64,000 bases of DNA from Brienomyrus brachyistius. Its lineage: Eukaryota; Chordata; Actinopteri; Osteoglossiformes; Mormyridae. Numbering within the stretch: position 1 is the stretch's first letter; every line of letters starts with the position of its first letter. Below the pieces are notes generated by a model. It was not told the origin of the DNA and did not search any database. It saw only the letters and a program-made list of their open reading frames with translations. The stretch is taken from assembly GCF_023856365.1 (NCBI RefSeq), contig NC_064555.1:14761754-14825753 (forward strand), written 5' to 3'. The translations under genes and the position numbers were made by a program. Shown here in pieces: positions 1-31,400 of the stretch.

Positions 1-403
1 ATGCCGGCTCCCTCGCCGGGCGACAGGCTGGAGTGGGTCACTCAGTTCCTGGGACAGGACGAGGAGCAGGAGGGCGAGTACAAAATCGATACCGAGGAAA
101 TATTCGGCAACCTCAGCTCCATCATCATCCAGGATTGCATGTGGAGCGGTTTCTCCGCCAGCAGGCAGCTGGAGAAAGTTGTCAGCGAGCGACTGGCCGG
201 CTCCGTGCAGACCAAGCTGCCCCTGACCGCGCAGACCGGCGCAAACCACACGGGAAAGGCGCAGTGTGCGTCCCACGATGCGCCGGCCGCTCCCCACGGG
301 CTGGCGACTGACTGCGTGGACCCCGCGGCGGTGCTTACCTTCCCGATCGGCAACTGCAAAAAGCAGGCGTCGTCCGGCACCGAGTCACGCACCGACTCCT
401 CCG
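1..403 (+). CDS. mycl: mycl exon with Myc box 2 (5' partial)
   Basis: Open from the first base of the window. An acidic stretch precedes Myc box 2 (SSIIIQDCMWSGFSAS), followed by the family pattern of a Ser-rich C-terminal part. The donor CCG|GTAAGG leaves phase 1. Myc box 1 and the usual start codon lie upstream of the window. Confidence 0.9.
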
Positions 404-2733
404 GTAAGGGACTCCCATCTCTGCCGTACATTGATCTTTGTTAACAAGACTGCTGCCGAGCTTCACTCATTCGTCTGCGGTTGGAAGGGCTCAGGGCAGT
501 CTCGGTAGAGTAACTCGAGTTACAGGGTATATTTGGCAGAAGGGGGAAATTAATCTCATGGCGCCTGTGTTTGGCTATTCTTGGAATGACGAATCCTAAG
601 CATAAGGTGTTAATGTGACAAAGATGGCCTTCAATTAACATTGGCTAGGGGTTGCCTTGGAATGAACGTTTCGATACTGCTAGAGAGTTTAATTTCCTGA
701 TGGACTTAGTAAAAACAAAATAACAATGTTGTGCCTAGTCACCAATGGAGAAATTTGTATTTCATATAAATTTTGGTGGTTAAGGAACGGATTTTTTAAT
801 AAAAAAAAAAATGTTGTGTAATCTCACTAATAGCCAGACAGGGAGTTGGGGGTCCCTTCTTGTCTATTTCTTGTTGATGAACCCCCCCATCCTAACACAC
901 CCCCTTCCTTAATAGCCAATTCAGCCAGGGACTGAAGGATTGCCGTAAGTGGGACTTGACCCACACAGTGTCAACAGAAGTAACTGGGCCTTTTAATACA
1001 CGCAGCTGTGCTTCTGATCAGTTTGGGGTCCAATGCAGCACAAGCACCCAGTTTTGTGCCACATGCTAAAATGTTTATAGCTGATATAAACCTGAAATAC
1101 CCCAAGTGAATGATTTCTGGAGGTGAGCACAATGCAAGCGTAGGCAGGCAACAACAAAACATGCGTCACAGGAGTTGTGAGAAAGCACCCCCCCCCCCCC
1201 CCCCAAAAAAAAAAGCAGGGAAGCCTCTGCAAGGCGGAGCAAGCACCTCCTTTTCTATAGGCTGTGAAAGTGTTATGTTGTTGAAAGAGCTATTCAACCC
1301 TAACAAAGCAGCAGCCACACCAACCCCCGACCTGATTTTGTCCCTAATTTCAAATTTAGATTTACCCAATCAGCACCTTAAAGAGAAGTTTCCTTGGGAA
1401 CAGACGTAAAGCTATTTCTTAAAATCTACTTTTATGGTTTTAGTGGTCTGCTCTTGTTTAAAAAGTGGACGTGACGTTTTTGCTGGTAAAGAAACGATCT
1501 CGGCAACGTTGAGGGTTTCAGGTCCCCTCTTTTTAACGGAAATGAACAGCACTTGATTGCATCATTTGCTGAAGTGTCCTCCGTCTTCAGTCTTGGGTAA
1601 ACAGCCCATTTAATGTTGTGAATGAAATACTTAGTGGTCCAGAGGAAATGGTCCTGTAGAGCCGTGTTTCCCAACCTGGTCCTTTGGAACCCACAGACGG
1701 TCCATGTTTTTGCTCCCTGCCAGACAGTCCATGTTTTTGCTCCCTCCTAGCTCCTGCACTGGGTCCCCGAGGATCAGATTGGGGAAACACTGCTTTAGAT
1801 CAAGTCCTACGAAGTAGAATTTTTCATAGCTGGATGAGGCCTACCAATCTGATATTTGACCTCTGACCTCTGCTCCTCCCCCAAAGAGCCGCCCTCATTC
1901 ACAGCACCCCGACATGAAGGGTTTCGGCTGTAGTATACATCAATATGAACTCGCAGCTGACTGGTTTAGTAAAGCATGAGGAGGAGGAGGAAATGTTGCT
2001 GGCATCATCATCACAATGACGACGACGATGATGGTGGTGGTTTAACAGACCCCTACTTGTGCCAGTACCCTATGTGCTGTCTAACTGTAACTGATGCTAA
2101 GTGATGGTCTTTGCAGATGAGGAGGAGATCGACGTGGTGACAGTGGAGAGCAAGCAGAATAAAGGGCAGCTGGTGGGGGGGCGTAAGCCCGTGACCATCA
2201 CCGTGCGCGCCGACCCCCATGACCCCTGCATGAAGCGCTTCCACATATCAATCCACCAGCAGCAGCATAACTATGCCGCGCCGTCGCCCGACAGCCCGGT
2301 GGACCCCGAGCCGCCCCGGAAGCGGGTTCGACAGGAAGCCCCGCCTCAGCACCACCGGCCGCCGTCTCCAGAGAAGAGCCCCGGGGGAAAGTCCGCTGCC
2401 GCCGCCGCAGCCTCTCCACCGCACCAGTGCATCAAGTCGCAGCCCAGCAGCCCCCAAAGCTCCGACTGCGAGGACTCGGACCGCCGGAGGACCCACAATT
2501 ACCTGGAGCGCAAACGTCGCAATGACCTGCGATCCCGCTTTCTGGCCCTTAGGGACCAAATTCCCAGTCTGGTGGACTGTCCCAAGACCCCAAAGGTGGT
2601 GATCCTGACCAAGGCCCGCGAGTACCTGCGCCTGCTGCATGCCAGCGAGCGACACCAGGCGCAGGAGAAGAAGCAGCTCCGATCACGGCAGCAGCAGCTC
2701 CTCAGGAAGCTGGCGGACTTGAAGCGGCTGTGA
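1..2733 (+). CDS. mycl: L-Myc proto-oncogene protein (3' part; 5' end outside window)
   Basis: A bHLH-zip transcription factor that pairs with MAX and binds E-boxes in the nucleus. The visible coding sequence joins 1..403 and 2117..2733. Exon 1..403 carries Myc box 2 (core DCMWSGFSA near residue 46). It ends at a GTAAGG donor after the first base of a codon, and the next exon resumes in frame after TTTGCAG. The second exon has the L-Myc block EEIDVVTVE, then KPVTITVRADP and HISIHQQQHNYAA, then the basic region HNYLERKRRNDLRSRF, helix-loop-helix and a C-terminal zipper, stopping at TGA 2731-2733. The ATG at position 1 is probably internal, because family members have a long N-terminal stretch with Myc box 1 before this point. 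EEIDVVTVE and the short zipper favour MYCL over MYC or MYCN. The intron (404-2116) holds a transposon remnant. trit1 follows on the same strand, as in human. Confidence 0.95.
404..2116 (+). other. mycl intron
   Basis: A 1.7-kb intron with GT donor and AG acceptor. It contains a C14 run at 1191-1204 followed by A-rich sequence, a hAT-like inverted-repeat element at about 1664-1795, and a CAT/GATG-rich stretch near 2005-2040. No other coding signal is visible. Confidence 0.85.
1664..1795. mobile_element. hAT-like non-autonomous inverted-repeat element, copy 1
   Basis: The ends are imperfect inverted repeats: CCGTGTTTCCCAACC on the left and GATTGGGGAAACACTG on the right, close to the hAT-type terminus CAGTGTTTCCCA. 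The interior has the words CACAGACGGTCCATG and TTTTTGCTCCCT, partly duplicated. A second copy with the same ends and interior words lies at about 47463-47543. No transposase is encoded. Superfamily placement rests on terminus resemblance only. Confidence 0.6.
2117..2733 (+). CDS. mycl: mycl last exon: central region and bHLH-zip
   Basis: Acceptor TTTGCAG; the G from the previous exon completes an Asp codon. The basic region and helix 1 lie at about 2488-2560, the loop near SLVDCPKTPK, helix 2 at VVILTKAREYL, then a Gln/Leu-rich zipper ending LADLKRL and stop. The region before the basic domain is Pro/Ser-rich with an Ala run and a PRKRVR basic cluster, whereas human MYCL has a strongly acidic tract there. 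Confidence 0.95.
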
Positions 2734-2780
2734 GGCGACGGATGGCCGCTCCGGACCGGGTGACTCATGGGGATGTAAAA

Positions 2781-2786
2781 AATAAA
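2781..2786 (+). promoter_or_regulatory. candidate mycl poly(A) signal (proximal)
   Basis: AATAAA 48 bases after the stop codon. A further AATAAA at 3715-3720 ends an AU-rich stretch and is the more likely main site if the 3' UTR is about 1 kb long, as is common for Myc genes. Neither is proven. Confidence 0.4.
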
Positions 2787-3492
2787 CAAAAATGTCGAAA
2801 TTATGCTTTTTCACATGACACTGATGAAACAGAGAGTGGGATTTTTTTTTCCATTTTTGGTGCGGGGAGGGTTTGATTTCTTTAGTTTTTTCTAGTTTTC
2901 TTTTGTCTTTGCACAAGTTTGCTTTAGATCAATGGTTGTCTTAAGGGAGAAGGAATTGGTTGCTCGATATGACATGATCGACGATTCAGATTTCATTCAA
3001 TAATGTGAGCGATGTGTGGTCTGCATAACCATCCAAAGTTATTAAATAATTATAATCCCTTTTTCCTGCTCCATGGTCGGTGCATAGATCTTGCCAGGAA
3101 GAAACCATGTGGGTTTCCTGAACAGAAAAGGCTCTGTCGCCAATTTAAGGAGTATTTGAATTTTAGTGACGTGAAAACGCTAAGCAAATATAGTCTTTAA
3201 ACTCTTTTGGACAGAACTTTATTTTTTTCCACCTGAAAATCAAACACACTACTACTCAAAATGTGTTTATCTAACCAAAAAAAACCCAACAAAATCCACC
3301 TTTGTTAACTTGTAGGAGAGGTTTATTGGTGTTTGTGAAATAGTTTATAATCGAAGTTTCAATTCGCGATGGTCTCTGAGAGCAGTGGACCATCACAAAA
3401 CCTGTCTCCTACACCATGCACAGCTTTTCTCCCTATTCAAACAATCGTGTATCTTTAGCAACATCCTTAAGGTATCCTTTAGAGTCGTGTGT

Positions 3493-3516
3493 GTATATAT
3501 ATATATATATATATAA
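3493..3516. repeat. (TA)n microsatellite
   Basis: About 12 TA units following GTGTG, in the likely mycl 3' UTR. Confidence 0.85.
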
Positions 3517-3714
3517 AGTTCTCTGTATATAAAATGAATGCTTGTTCTGTATGGATTCTTCTGTAAATATGTATGCTTGCCATTTACCAGGACTTTTGAA
3601 GGACAATTTTCATTGTCCCGTTAGCCCTCAGATGGTCTCAACTGTTGATCTGTCAAAAAATATTTACCAGGAAATATGTCAAAGCTTCTATTTTTGTTAA
3701 GAAATAATTAAAAA

Positions 3715-3720
3715 AATAAA
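3715..3720 (+). promoter_or_regulatory. candidate mycl poly(A) signal (distal)
   Basis: AATAAA inside an A-rich run about 980 bases after the mycl stop, downstream of an AU-rich stretch with several ATTT elements. Confidence 0.4.
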
Positions 3721-5559
3721 CAAAATAACACTATTTACTTCAATCACACTAGACACTTTGTGACACTTTCCACTGCCTGTACTTTTTAATTTCACTTTTT
3801 GGTTTATTGATTTGTATAGAGTCTCTGAATAATGCAGAACAATTTTATACTATATTTTCCTACAATGTGCTTGTGGAGAGTGGTCCTATACTCATTTAAA
3901 TGTATGATTTTCTGGTGTCAAGTGCTGGACTGTGGATCTCGATGGCCTTTTGCATTAGCGCCTCAAAGACAACTGAAACTGCAGATCAAATGACTTGCTA
4001 TTCAGATAAGTACTAGTAAAGCGATTATAGAGCTGAGTCTGGGCGAAAACTAGTCCAGACCCACAGAGCCGGTTGTTTTGTGATAGTTTCCTCAAGCAGA
4101 GACATGCCCTGACTCTGTACCGTTCCCCCTCAATTAACTTGTGGTTTAATTGCCCCCGATAATATAGGCCGCTGTGTATTATTACAGTGGCAGCTGTACA
4201 GTCATGCTAATGACGCTAATTGTCGGTAGCTTTAGAAAACTGCACGAAGACTTTTCCTATTGGCCAAGGAGAAAAATGAACAAAACTGGAGGAAAGCTTT
4301 TTAGTCGCTCTCCTGGAAATCTAGAAAAAGTTGTTTCAGCTGCATCTCAAAGGTATGCCTGCAGGTGGAAAGCATATAATATAATATAAAATTCCCTTTT
4401 AGCGATAGCCTTTATCCACAGGTGTGTCTTTTCTGCTACATCTACCTGCCAGTTCTCTGTATCTCGGAGATGTAGTCGCAGTGTATTTTGGTCGAGTCCA
4501 GCACATGTCACCTTATTGTCTAAGACTGCAAAGTTTAAGGAATGGCTGTTGTCCGCAGATGAATTCATACATGTCTGTGGAGTTTGCTTGTTCATACCTG
4601 CAGTTGGGTTGCTTATGTGAGTGTAGAATGGCTGCAGCCATATGTCAGCACTTTCTGTCCAGTACCTCATAAAAACATACATGGAAAAAAACTGAGAAAA
4701 ATAAATGATTAGAGAAAATGATGCTGGCTTCTTCTTGTTGCACATGATGACTGACTTTAGTGTGGACATGTCAATTAAAGTAAAAAAAAAAAAAAAAAAA
4801 TCTCCCCTGCTTACCCTGGTTAGGCCTTGGGGGAGTAAAAGCGTTTAAGGTAATCATAGTTCACAATGGAAGCCCCTCTTCAGGGTGCATTATGACGGTT
4901 CGTCCACAATCACCAACACGATAACTATGGTGTAACCTGTGATAGACGTTCCTAATCCAATCAGCTGTGGGAGACCATGATGAAATTACCACTTTTAACT
5001 GGTGATATTTATACTGTTGTAAATGTATTTATATAAAATAATTTTGCTTTTAAACCTGGAACAATATACGAGTACAGTATACAGTTTCAGGAAAAAAGTA
5101 CCAATTTATATATTTGAGGCTACAATTACTTGTCACTGCAGCTGTTCCCTCTGCCAATTGACTTGAACCAGGCCTATATTTTTCCTGACAGGGTACCTAA
5201 GCTAATATATATATAATATATATGTTAATATAGCAGGTAGGCAAATGTTTCGTTGCCTCGGTAAGTTATTCCTCGCCTAAATTGTCTACGCAGCCTGTAA
5301 GAATTATTTCCCAATTTGATTTCAGGCTATAATTTCCCAGAGATCCCATTAGCCTAATTTAAAGCGGAGAATATTATTACACGCTGACTAAAACATATAA
5401 CTGATTTCGCTAACAGCACGTAAAATGTACAGTCTTTCTGGCAAGACCTCACAATTTGCTTTTAACCAAACACAATGGATTTGTTCTGCTACGACGAACA
5501 GTTGAATTTAAATGATATCAGCACATTCAGGACCATCGGTGAGACGCATCACAAACGAC

Positions 5560-6157
5560 AAACACCGTCTAACCGAGGGTCCTTATGCTGGTCACGGGCT
5601 TTTCATACCCGCGTGGCGTTTCCACGGAGATACGTCACGCAAGCTTCTTGCCATGGTAACAAGCATCCTCTCCTTTACGGGACTCAAAAAATCCGTTTCT
5701 ACGGCAACCTGAGCTGGGCTATTCATACTCAAGTCTTACGGGAGGTGCGACGCAATGTCCACGGCTTCTAATAAATTAGTTATTAGGGATACTTCCAAAA
5801 CAACCGACACAAAATAAGTAAAATGCTGGATGTGCGATTTATTTGTAAAGTCGGTCGTGTGCAATTTGCAATTCGGATTTGTCGTACAACTTATTGAAAA
5901 GAAAAAAAAGTGTAAAGTTCCGCAGAATTACATTATACAAAAAAGAAAACACTTACAGTAAATTCTTTGACGAATATGATGGTTTTTCTTGTCTTTTCGT
6001 GGAAAATTATATCTCGTGCTTCATCCCATTTGCCAATTTTCGGAGGACCTCCGTCCAGATAACCATGGAAACGGCTTCCCGTTACCAGGCTACAGCGCCG
6101 GGGCGGCTCTCGGATCGCACTCCGCATGCCCGGCACGCCGGCCGTGTGTTCCCAGTG
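5560..6157 (+). promoter_or_regulatory. probable trit1 promoter / 5' UTR region
   Basis: Sequence before the start is relatively CpG-rich (for example around 5575-5650 and 6085-6150) against AT-rich surroundings, and holds CRE-like half sites such as ACGTCAC near 5633. There is no clear TATA box. The transcription start cannot be fixed from sequence. Confidence 0.35.
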
Positions 6158-26721
<20,564 letters not shown>

Positions 26722-27032
26722 ACTTCTCAATGTTGCTGTTCCTCAGAGGGGTTTTTTGGAAATCAGTGCTAAATGTATTAAATTTGTTTATTCTTCTAGC
26801 TGTCCATTTCCTGACTGACCTTTGGCTTTATGTTCTCTGCCATCCCGGAACATCCTGTACTTTTCTGTGACTTAAGGCTGCATGTCGGTTCTTGGAGGAT
26901 AAACCTCAAGGGCGGCAGCCCGACCTTCACCAGGCGAGTCAAGAACGTGACTGATTATGCAAATCATTGCTCTATGTCGATTTTCTTGAAAACTGACCCT
27001 GATGTAATTGTCTGTTTTAACAGATGTATTTA

Positions 27033-27038
27033 ATTAAA
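27033..27038 (+). promoter_or_regulatory. candidate trit1 poly(A) signal (ATTAAA)
   Basis: The first strong ATTAAA after the stop, about 310 bases downstream, with a T/G-rich stretch after it. Confidence 0.4.
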
Positions 27039-29044
27039 GATGTGGTCTTACTGTTCCTAGTGTCAGTGTCCCCTTTGAAACTCATGACGCATGAGCAATG
27101 ACTCGCTTATTGGGGACGTTCTGGAAAGAAGGGGGGAATGACTGTGGCGATCCACGGTTGATTCAGCCTCTAGGTGGCGCCTTCTTGTGGCAACACCCTA
27201 ATCCCCTTTCCCTGTAATCTGATATTTATCACTCTTGCAGATGTGTTTTTCTTTCTTTCTAACTGTGCACGAGATGAGTCGTTGGACCTTTTGTTATCCT
27301 GGCTGGCTTGCGGCAGCTCCTTTCCTTTGGTGACTGGCCGGGTCGTGTGGGTCTTTGCTCCTCCCGTTCGGCCGCTGTCTGGACCGCAGACATAACACAG
27401 AGGACCTGGACCTGGTGGTGGGGTTTGTGGTGGCGGCTTGGCCTGTGTGTTGGACATTGGACGCACCGCCCCGCAGCCTGCTTACCATGCTGTACCAGGG
27501 AAATGTGACGGTATCTCCTGGATAAAAAACCTCTAACACTTCTCGTGTGCATAGAAGTGCTGTTTCTGTGATGTACCTGTGTTACGCAGATTAGTTTCTA
27601 CACGCCTGAAGCAGTGTTCAGAACACGCACCCAGGCTGGTCTGCTGCTCTGTCGGCTGTGTTCCTGGAAGGCGCCTGTGAGCGTTAGAGAGCGTCACAGG
27701 CGACAGTTGGCTCCCGATGACTTTGCTTCCCCCCTCCCGTGGAAACAGCGGGCCTGACCACACGGATCTGCATTCAGGCCCCGCCTCCTCAGAACTCCTT
27801 CCCCCTTCAGGTGCTTTTGTCGAAAATCTTGCCAAAAAGTAGGTCAGTCCCGCCCCCCCCCTCCATACATCCCTCAGTGCAGGCTTCGGTCAGACGGGTG
27901 GAGGGGGTGGATGGCTCAGATTACTCGCATATCACCGCCACACAGAGCTGCCTGATGCAGTGCTGTGCCCCCCTCCCCCCAGCCCCACTGCTGCCCTCGC
28001 TCATGCTGTCACTCTCTCAGTCCCCATGTCCTCTTATTCCCGGTTTGACGTGCTGCCGTCGGGGGCCGGTGACACTCGTACCTGATGCCGCTCCTCTTAA
28101 GGCCGGCCCCCACTGTGTGTGCGCGGGCGGTCACTGCTGCAGTTTCCAGGGGGCCGGTTTGACGAGCTGACTTAGGGGAGGGAGAAAATGAGGAATAGTC
28201 ATTTAGCGCCCCTCATCCAGCTGCAGCTGGGTTTCTCTGGACCTTGTGGAGGTTTGAGTGGGTTGAGCAGGTGTAAGGTCGGGAGGGGGAGGGCGGGGGC
28301 TATGCAGCGCGGTGTCCTCATATAACTTCATGATGCCCTTCCCCCGGCAGAGACTGAAAGTGGTACTTCAGGTCACGCGGGCCGGACTTCTGGGTCCCTT
28401 TATACCACTGAGGGGACTGTAAAGTGGGCGTGGCCTCGCTTTTAGGACGGGACCGAGAGGTTGAGGAGCTCGTTACCTCTGTGGTTAGTGCTGATCTGGG
28501 AGGCAAAGTCACCAGGACGCCGTCTCTGAAAGTCAGGAACGGAGGCTTTGTGTGTGTGTACATTGTGGAAACCAGATTTCTAAAAATCTGTCATTTTGTC
28601 TGGTTACTTATGGTTAAGATTGGGTAGGGGTTAAGGCTTGCCCATAAGAACAGCTCTGCATGTGTTTATGTGTGTGTGTGTGTTTATGTGTGTGTGTGTG
28701 TTTACACACGTAAGTTATGTGCAGCAGCAGGCTGTGGTCACACTGTCCCTCCCCGCTGACCCAGGAGCAGGTGGCCGGCTGACTTTGAGCACTTAGGAAG
28801 CCACTGGCTGCAGTGGGGTGCCTCCGGGGGGGGGGGTGAGGGGTTGGGTGGTTACAGATGAGCTGTGCCCACTCTCCGCAAGCATGGAGACTGCAGACTC
28901 TGATTGGGTTGTTACACGCCTCGCTCTGGCTGGGGGGTGCTGAACACACACGGTGTGTTACTGAAGTCCGACGCTTGGGTCTCTGTAAGACTGCAGCAAA
29001 GTTGCAGTCACCATTGCACTGACATGTTTATTCACTGGTTGTCT

Positions 29045-29190
29045 GCATGTGTGGCAGTGTGTCGGTTAGGATGCTCTACCTGTGATCCCAGACTCTGCAG
29101 AATGATGCCACTGTTGGGCCTATCAGCAAGGTCCTTAACCCACCAGGGACCGTCTGACCCCGCTTTTGTGAAAAATGGATAAAATTATTT
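29045..29190 (+). mobile_element. tRNA-derived SINE, 5' part diverged
   Basis: TCGGTTAGGATGCTCTACCT head, then ACTGTTGGGCCTATCAGCAA and CCTTAACCCACCAGGGACCG, and a tail GTGAAAAATGGATAAA. Same family as the element at 29728, but with the B-box degraded. Confidence 0.65.
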
Positions 29191-29727
29191 GCTGAAAAAA
29201 GAAAAATGTACGTTTCTCTCTCCACGACCAATCTGGTCTGTCTGACTGGTCCTGTTACGTTTGGCCTGGCAAGCGTCACACGTGTGGGCGGCCACACGAG
29301 TGCCGTTCCGTCTTCGAACGGCGCGACCGGCAGCACAAACAAAAGCGTGGCTCTTTAAGACGAAAGCCACAGCGAGGGGGATTGATATGCGCTGACGGCC
29401 GGCCATCCCGCGCTTTGATAAGGGAGAAAATGTGTGTCAGGTGAATCATTAACTCAGCGACGCTGTGAAAGGTGCTCCTGCACGTGACTCACGGGTGGCA
29501 GGAAGGAACTGGGAGTATATTTGGGCATGGGAGGGGAGACAGGTTTAGAGCAAAACCTGGTGGGGGGGATAGCAACAAATAGAGCCGTTTCTGCGTCACC
29601 GCAAGGGAAACCAAACAATGTCAGATCTTAGAAAGGATCTCGCAGCTGGGGGCATGTTCTGGAGCAGGTATGGAAACCTGCTGGTTTTGTGCTATTGGAG
29701 CAAGACAAAGGTTGCGCAAAAGGGGGT

Positions 29728-29938
29728 GTGTGACTCAGCAGCTTAGGATACTGTTCCTGTGATCAGAAGGTCATTGGTTCAAATCCCCACCTCAGCTGCG
29801 TGATTTCACTGTTGGACCCTTGAGCAAGACCCTTAACCCTTAATTATTCCTGTCATTACTTGGCCCTGCTTACTCAAAAAGTCTGCCGGATTAAAGTCTG
29901 CTTTGGATTAAAGTATCTGTTCAATAAATAAAATGTAG
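29728..29938 (+). mobile_element. tRNA-derived SINE
   Basis: ACTCAGCAGCTTAGGATACT head, B-box GGTTCAAATCC at 29776-29786, ACTGTTGGACCCTTGAGCAA and CCCTTAACCCTTAATTATTCC body, ending ATCTGTTCAATAAATAAAAT. The clearest SINE in the window. Confidence 0.85.
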
Positions 29939-31194
29939 TAATGACTCCACCAACCCCTCCCACCCAGCTTCTCCACAAGACTTCAGATTTCTCCTGTACC
30001 GCGAGAACTGCCTTTGACTTCTGGTTATGCTGCTCCACTGCATCCATGTGTCAGACAAACTGCCCCCTCCTTCCCCCTCCAGCTTCAGGATCGCAGAGAT
30101 GACTCCCCTCCCCAGCCCCCCCTTCAGGAGACGAGTGACCCCACCAACAGAGGCTCTGCCTGACAGTTCCTCAGGAAAAAGCCAATTGAGAATGAGCCGA
30201 CTGAACTGTGGAACCAATAAATTTGCCAATCAGCAGCTGATTAGTTGATTTGTGCAGCCAGATAAAGTTTAAGTTTGAGGTGTAATTCTGCTCTTATAGG
30301 TGATAGCCAGGCTTGAGCACTCCAGGAGAAGACAATGACAGGAAAAGGATTTGAGGCCCTCATCATCATCCACCGGACATCCGTTTCCTCAGGTTTTCCG
30401 TCTCGGGGGTGGAAACGACTTGCAGTGCTGTGTGAGGTGTGATCCATGTCAACCAGGTGTGTCCCAGAGAGGAACAGCGATGAAGACCTCAATCTGTAGT
30501 AACCTTTGTGGCCCCGATGGGGTACCGAAACAGGAGCCAAGTTCAGGGGGCTGAGGACACAGCAGCACACGGTGTTCTGTCTGAATGGTCTCACATGTGC
30601 GCACCAGGGTCGTGACCTTTGACCTGAAAGGAAGATTTCCCACTCTGAATCTCAGCTGCTTCATCAGTCCTGGTGCACTCAGGAGGTTGGGCAGGAACCT
30701 CGGGCTGATATGTTGCCCTGGCACCAGAGGGTGCTGTCCGCCCTGACCTGGGCTCGGGCACTTTGGCCAGTCTGTTAGTGTGAACTCGGCACCGGTGTCG
30801 TTTCGGCGGTGTGAGAGAAACCTGGGCTCCATCCATGCCAGAGGGTCTGGCTTCCGAGCTGCCCGGTAGAGCCTGTGGTGCATTGTGGGTGTGTGTGACA
30901 TTCAGCTCTCCATCGGCTAACCCCCTTTGCGCTGTACGTGGAAGCAGCTTTAGAGCTTGACTCTCCTGACTCTCCGCCGTCACATGGCATACGTTGATCT
31001 CCTGCTGTCAGCCATGCGTGTCTGGATACACGCTACACATATGCAAGCTGCTAGAGAATGAGCCACAACAGGCTCGAGACAGAGCACAGAAGCAGCTAGC
31101 GTAGCTGAGCTGGTGTGCTGGAGGGAGTCCTTATTTAACCCCCCTGCCTCCCCCCTGGTCCCGCTCTGCTGTGAAAACGGTCGTTTATCACTTC

Positions 31195-31400
31195 CTTCCT
31201 CCCGCGGCGAAAGCGCGCGCTACCAGCGTGCCTCGCCCTCAGTCCCGCGCTTCTTCTGTGTGTCAGTGTTCCGGGGCGGTTGCCTGGCGACCGGCTGGGG
31301 GCGGGAGGGGGGAATGGGCGGGGACTTTAACTGCTGCAGTGAGCGCGCACAGGCTTCCATTTCCCGCCATCTGAGAATGGCGCGGCGGGGGAGGGGCCCT
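31195..31400. promoter_or_regulatory. isolated CpG-rich block, possible promoter
   Basis: About two dozen CpG in 200 bases, with GC boxes (GGGGCGG, GGGCGGGG), an E2F-like TTTCCCGCC and YY1-like CCGCCATCTGAGAATGGCG. CpG is sparse around it. No coding gene starts here on either strand, so it could be an orphan island or the promoter of a non-coding transcript. Confidence 0.4.

Larger units (their letters stand above)
2734..6064 (+). other. mycl 3' UTR and mycl-trit1 intergenic region
   Basis: AT-rich sequence after the mycl stop. It contains poly(A)-signal hexamers at 2781, 3715 and 4700, a (TA)n tract near 3493-3516 and an A-run near 4781-4800. Myc-family 3' UTRs are AU-rich, which fits about 2734-3720. 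From about 5560 the sequence becomes richer in CpG towards trit1. Open frames here show no family resemblance. Confidence 0.6.

Noticed and set aside
5879..6064. Extension of trit1 exon 1 upstream of ATG 6065
   Set aside because: The frame is open but AT-rich and unlike the family; it is more likely 5' UTR or promoter.
30240..31000. Possible minus-strand gene in front of the CpG block
   Set aside because: Two long overlapping frames exist in different registers, with no conserved motif and no splice structure.
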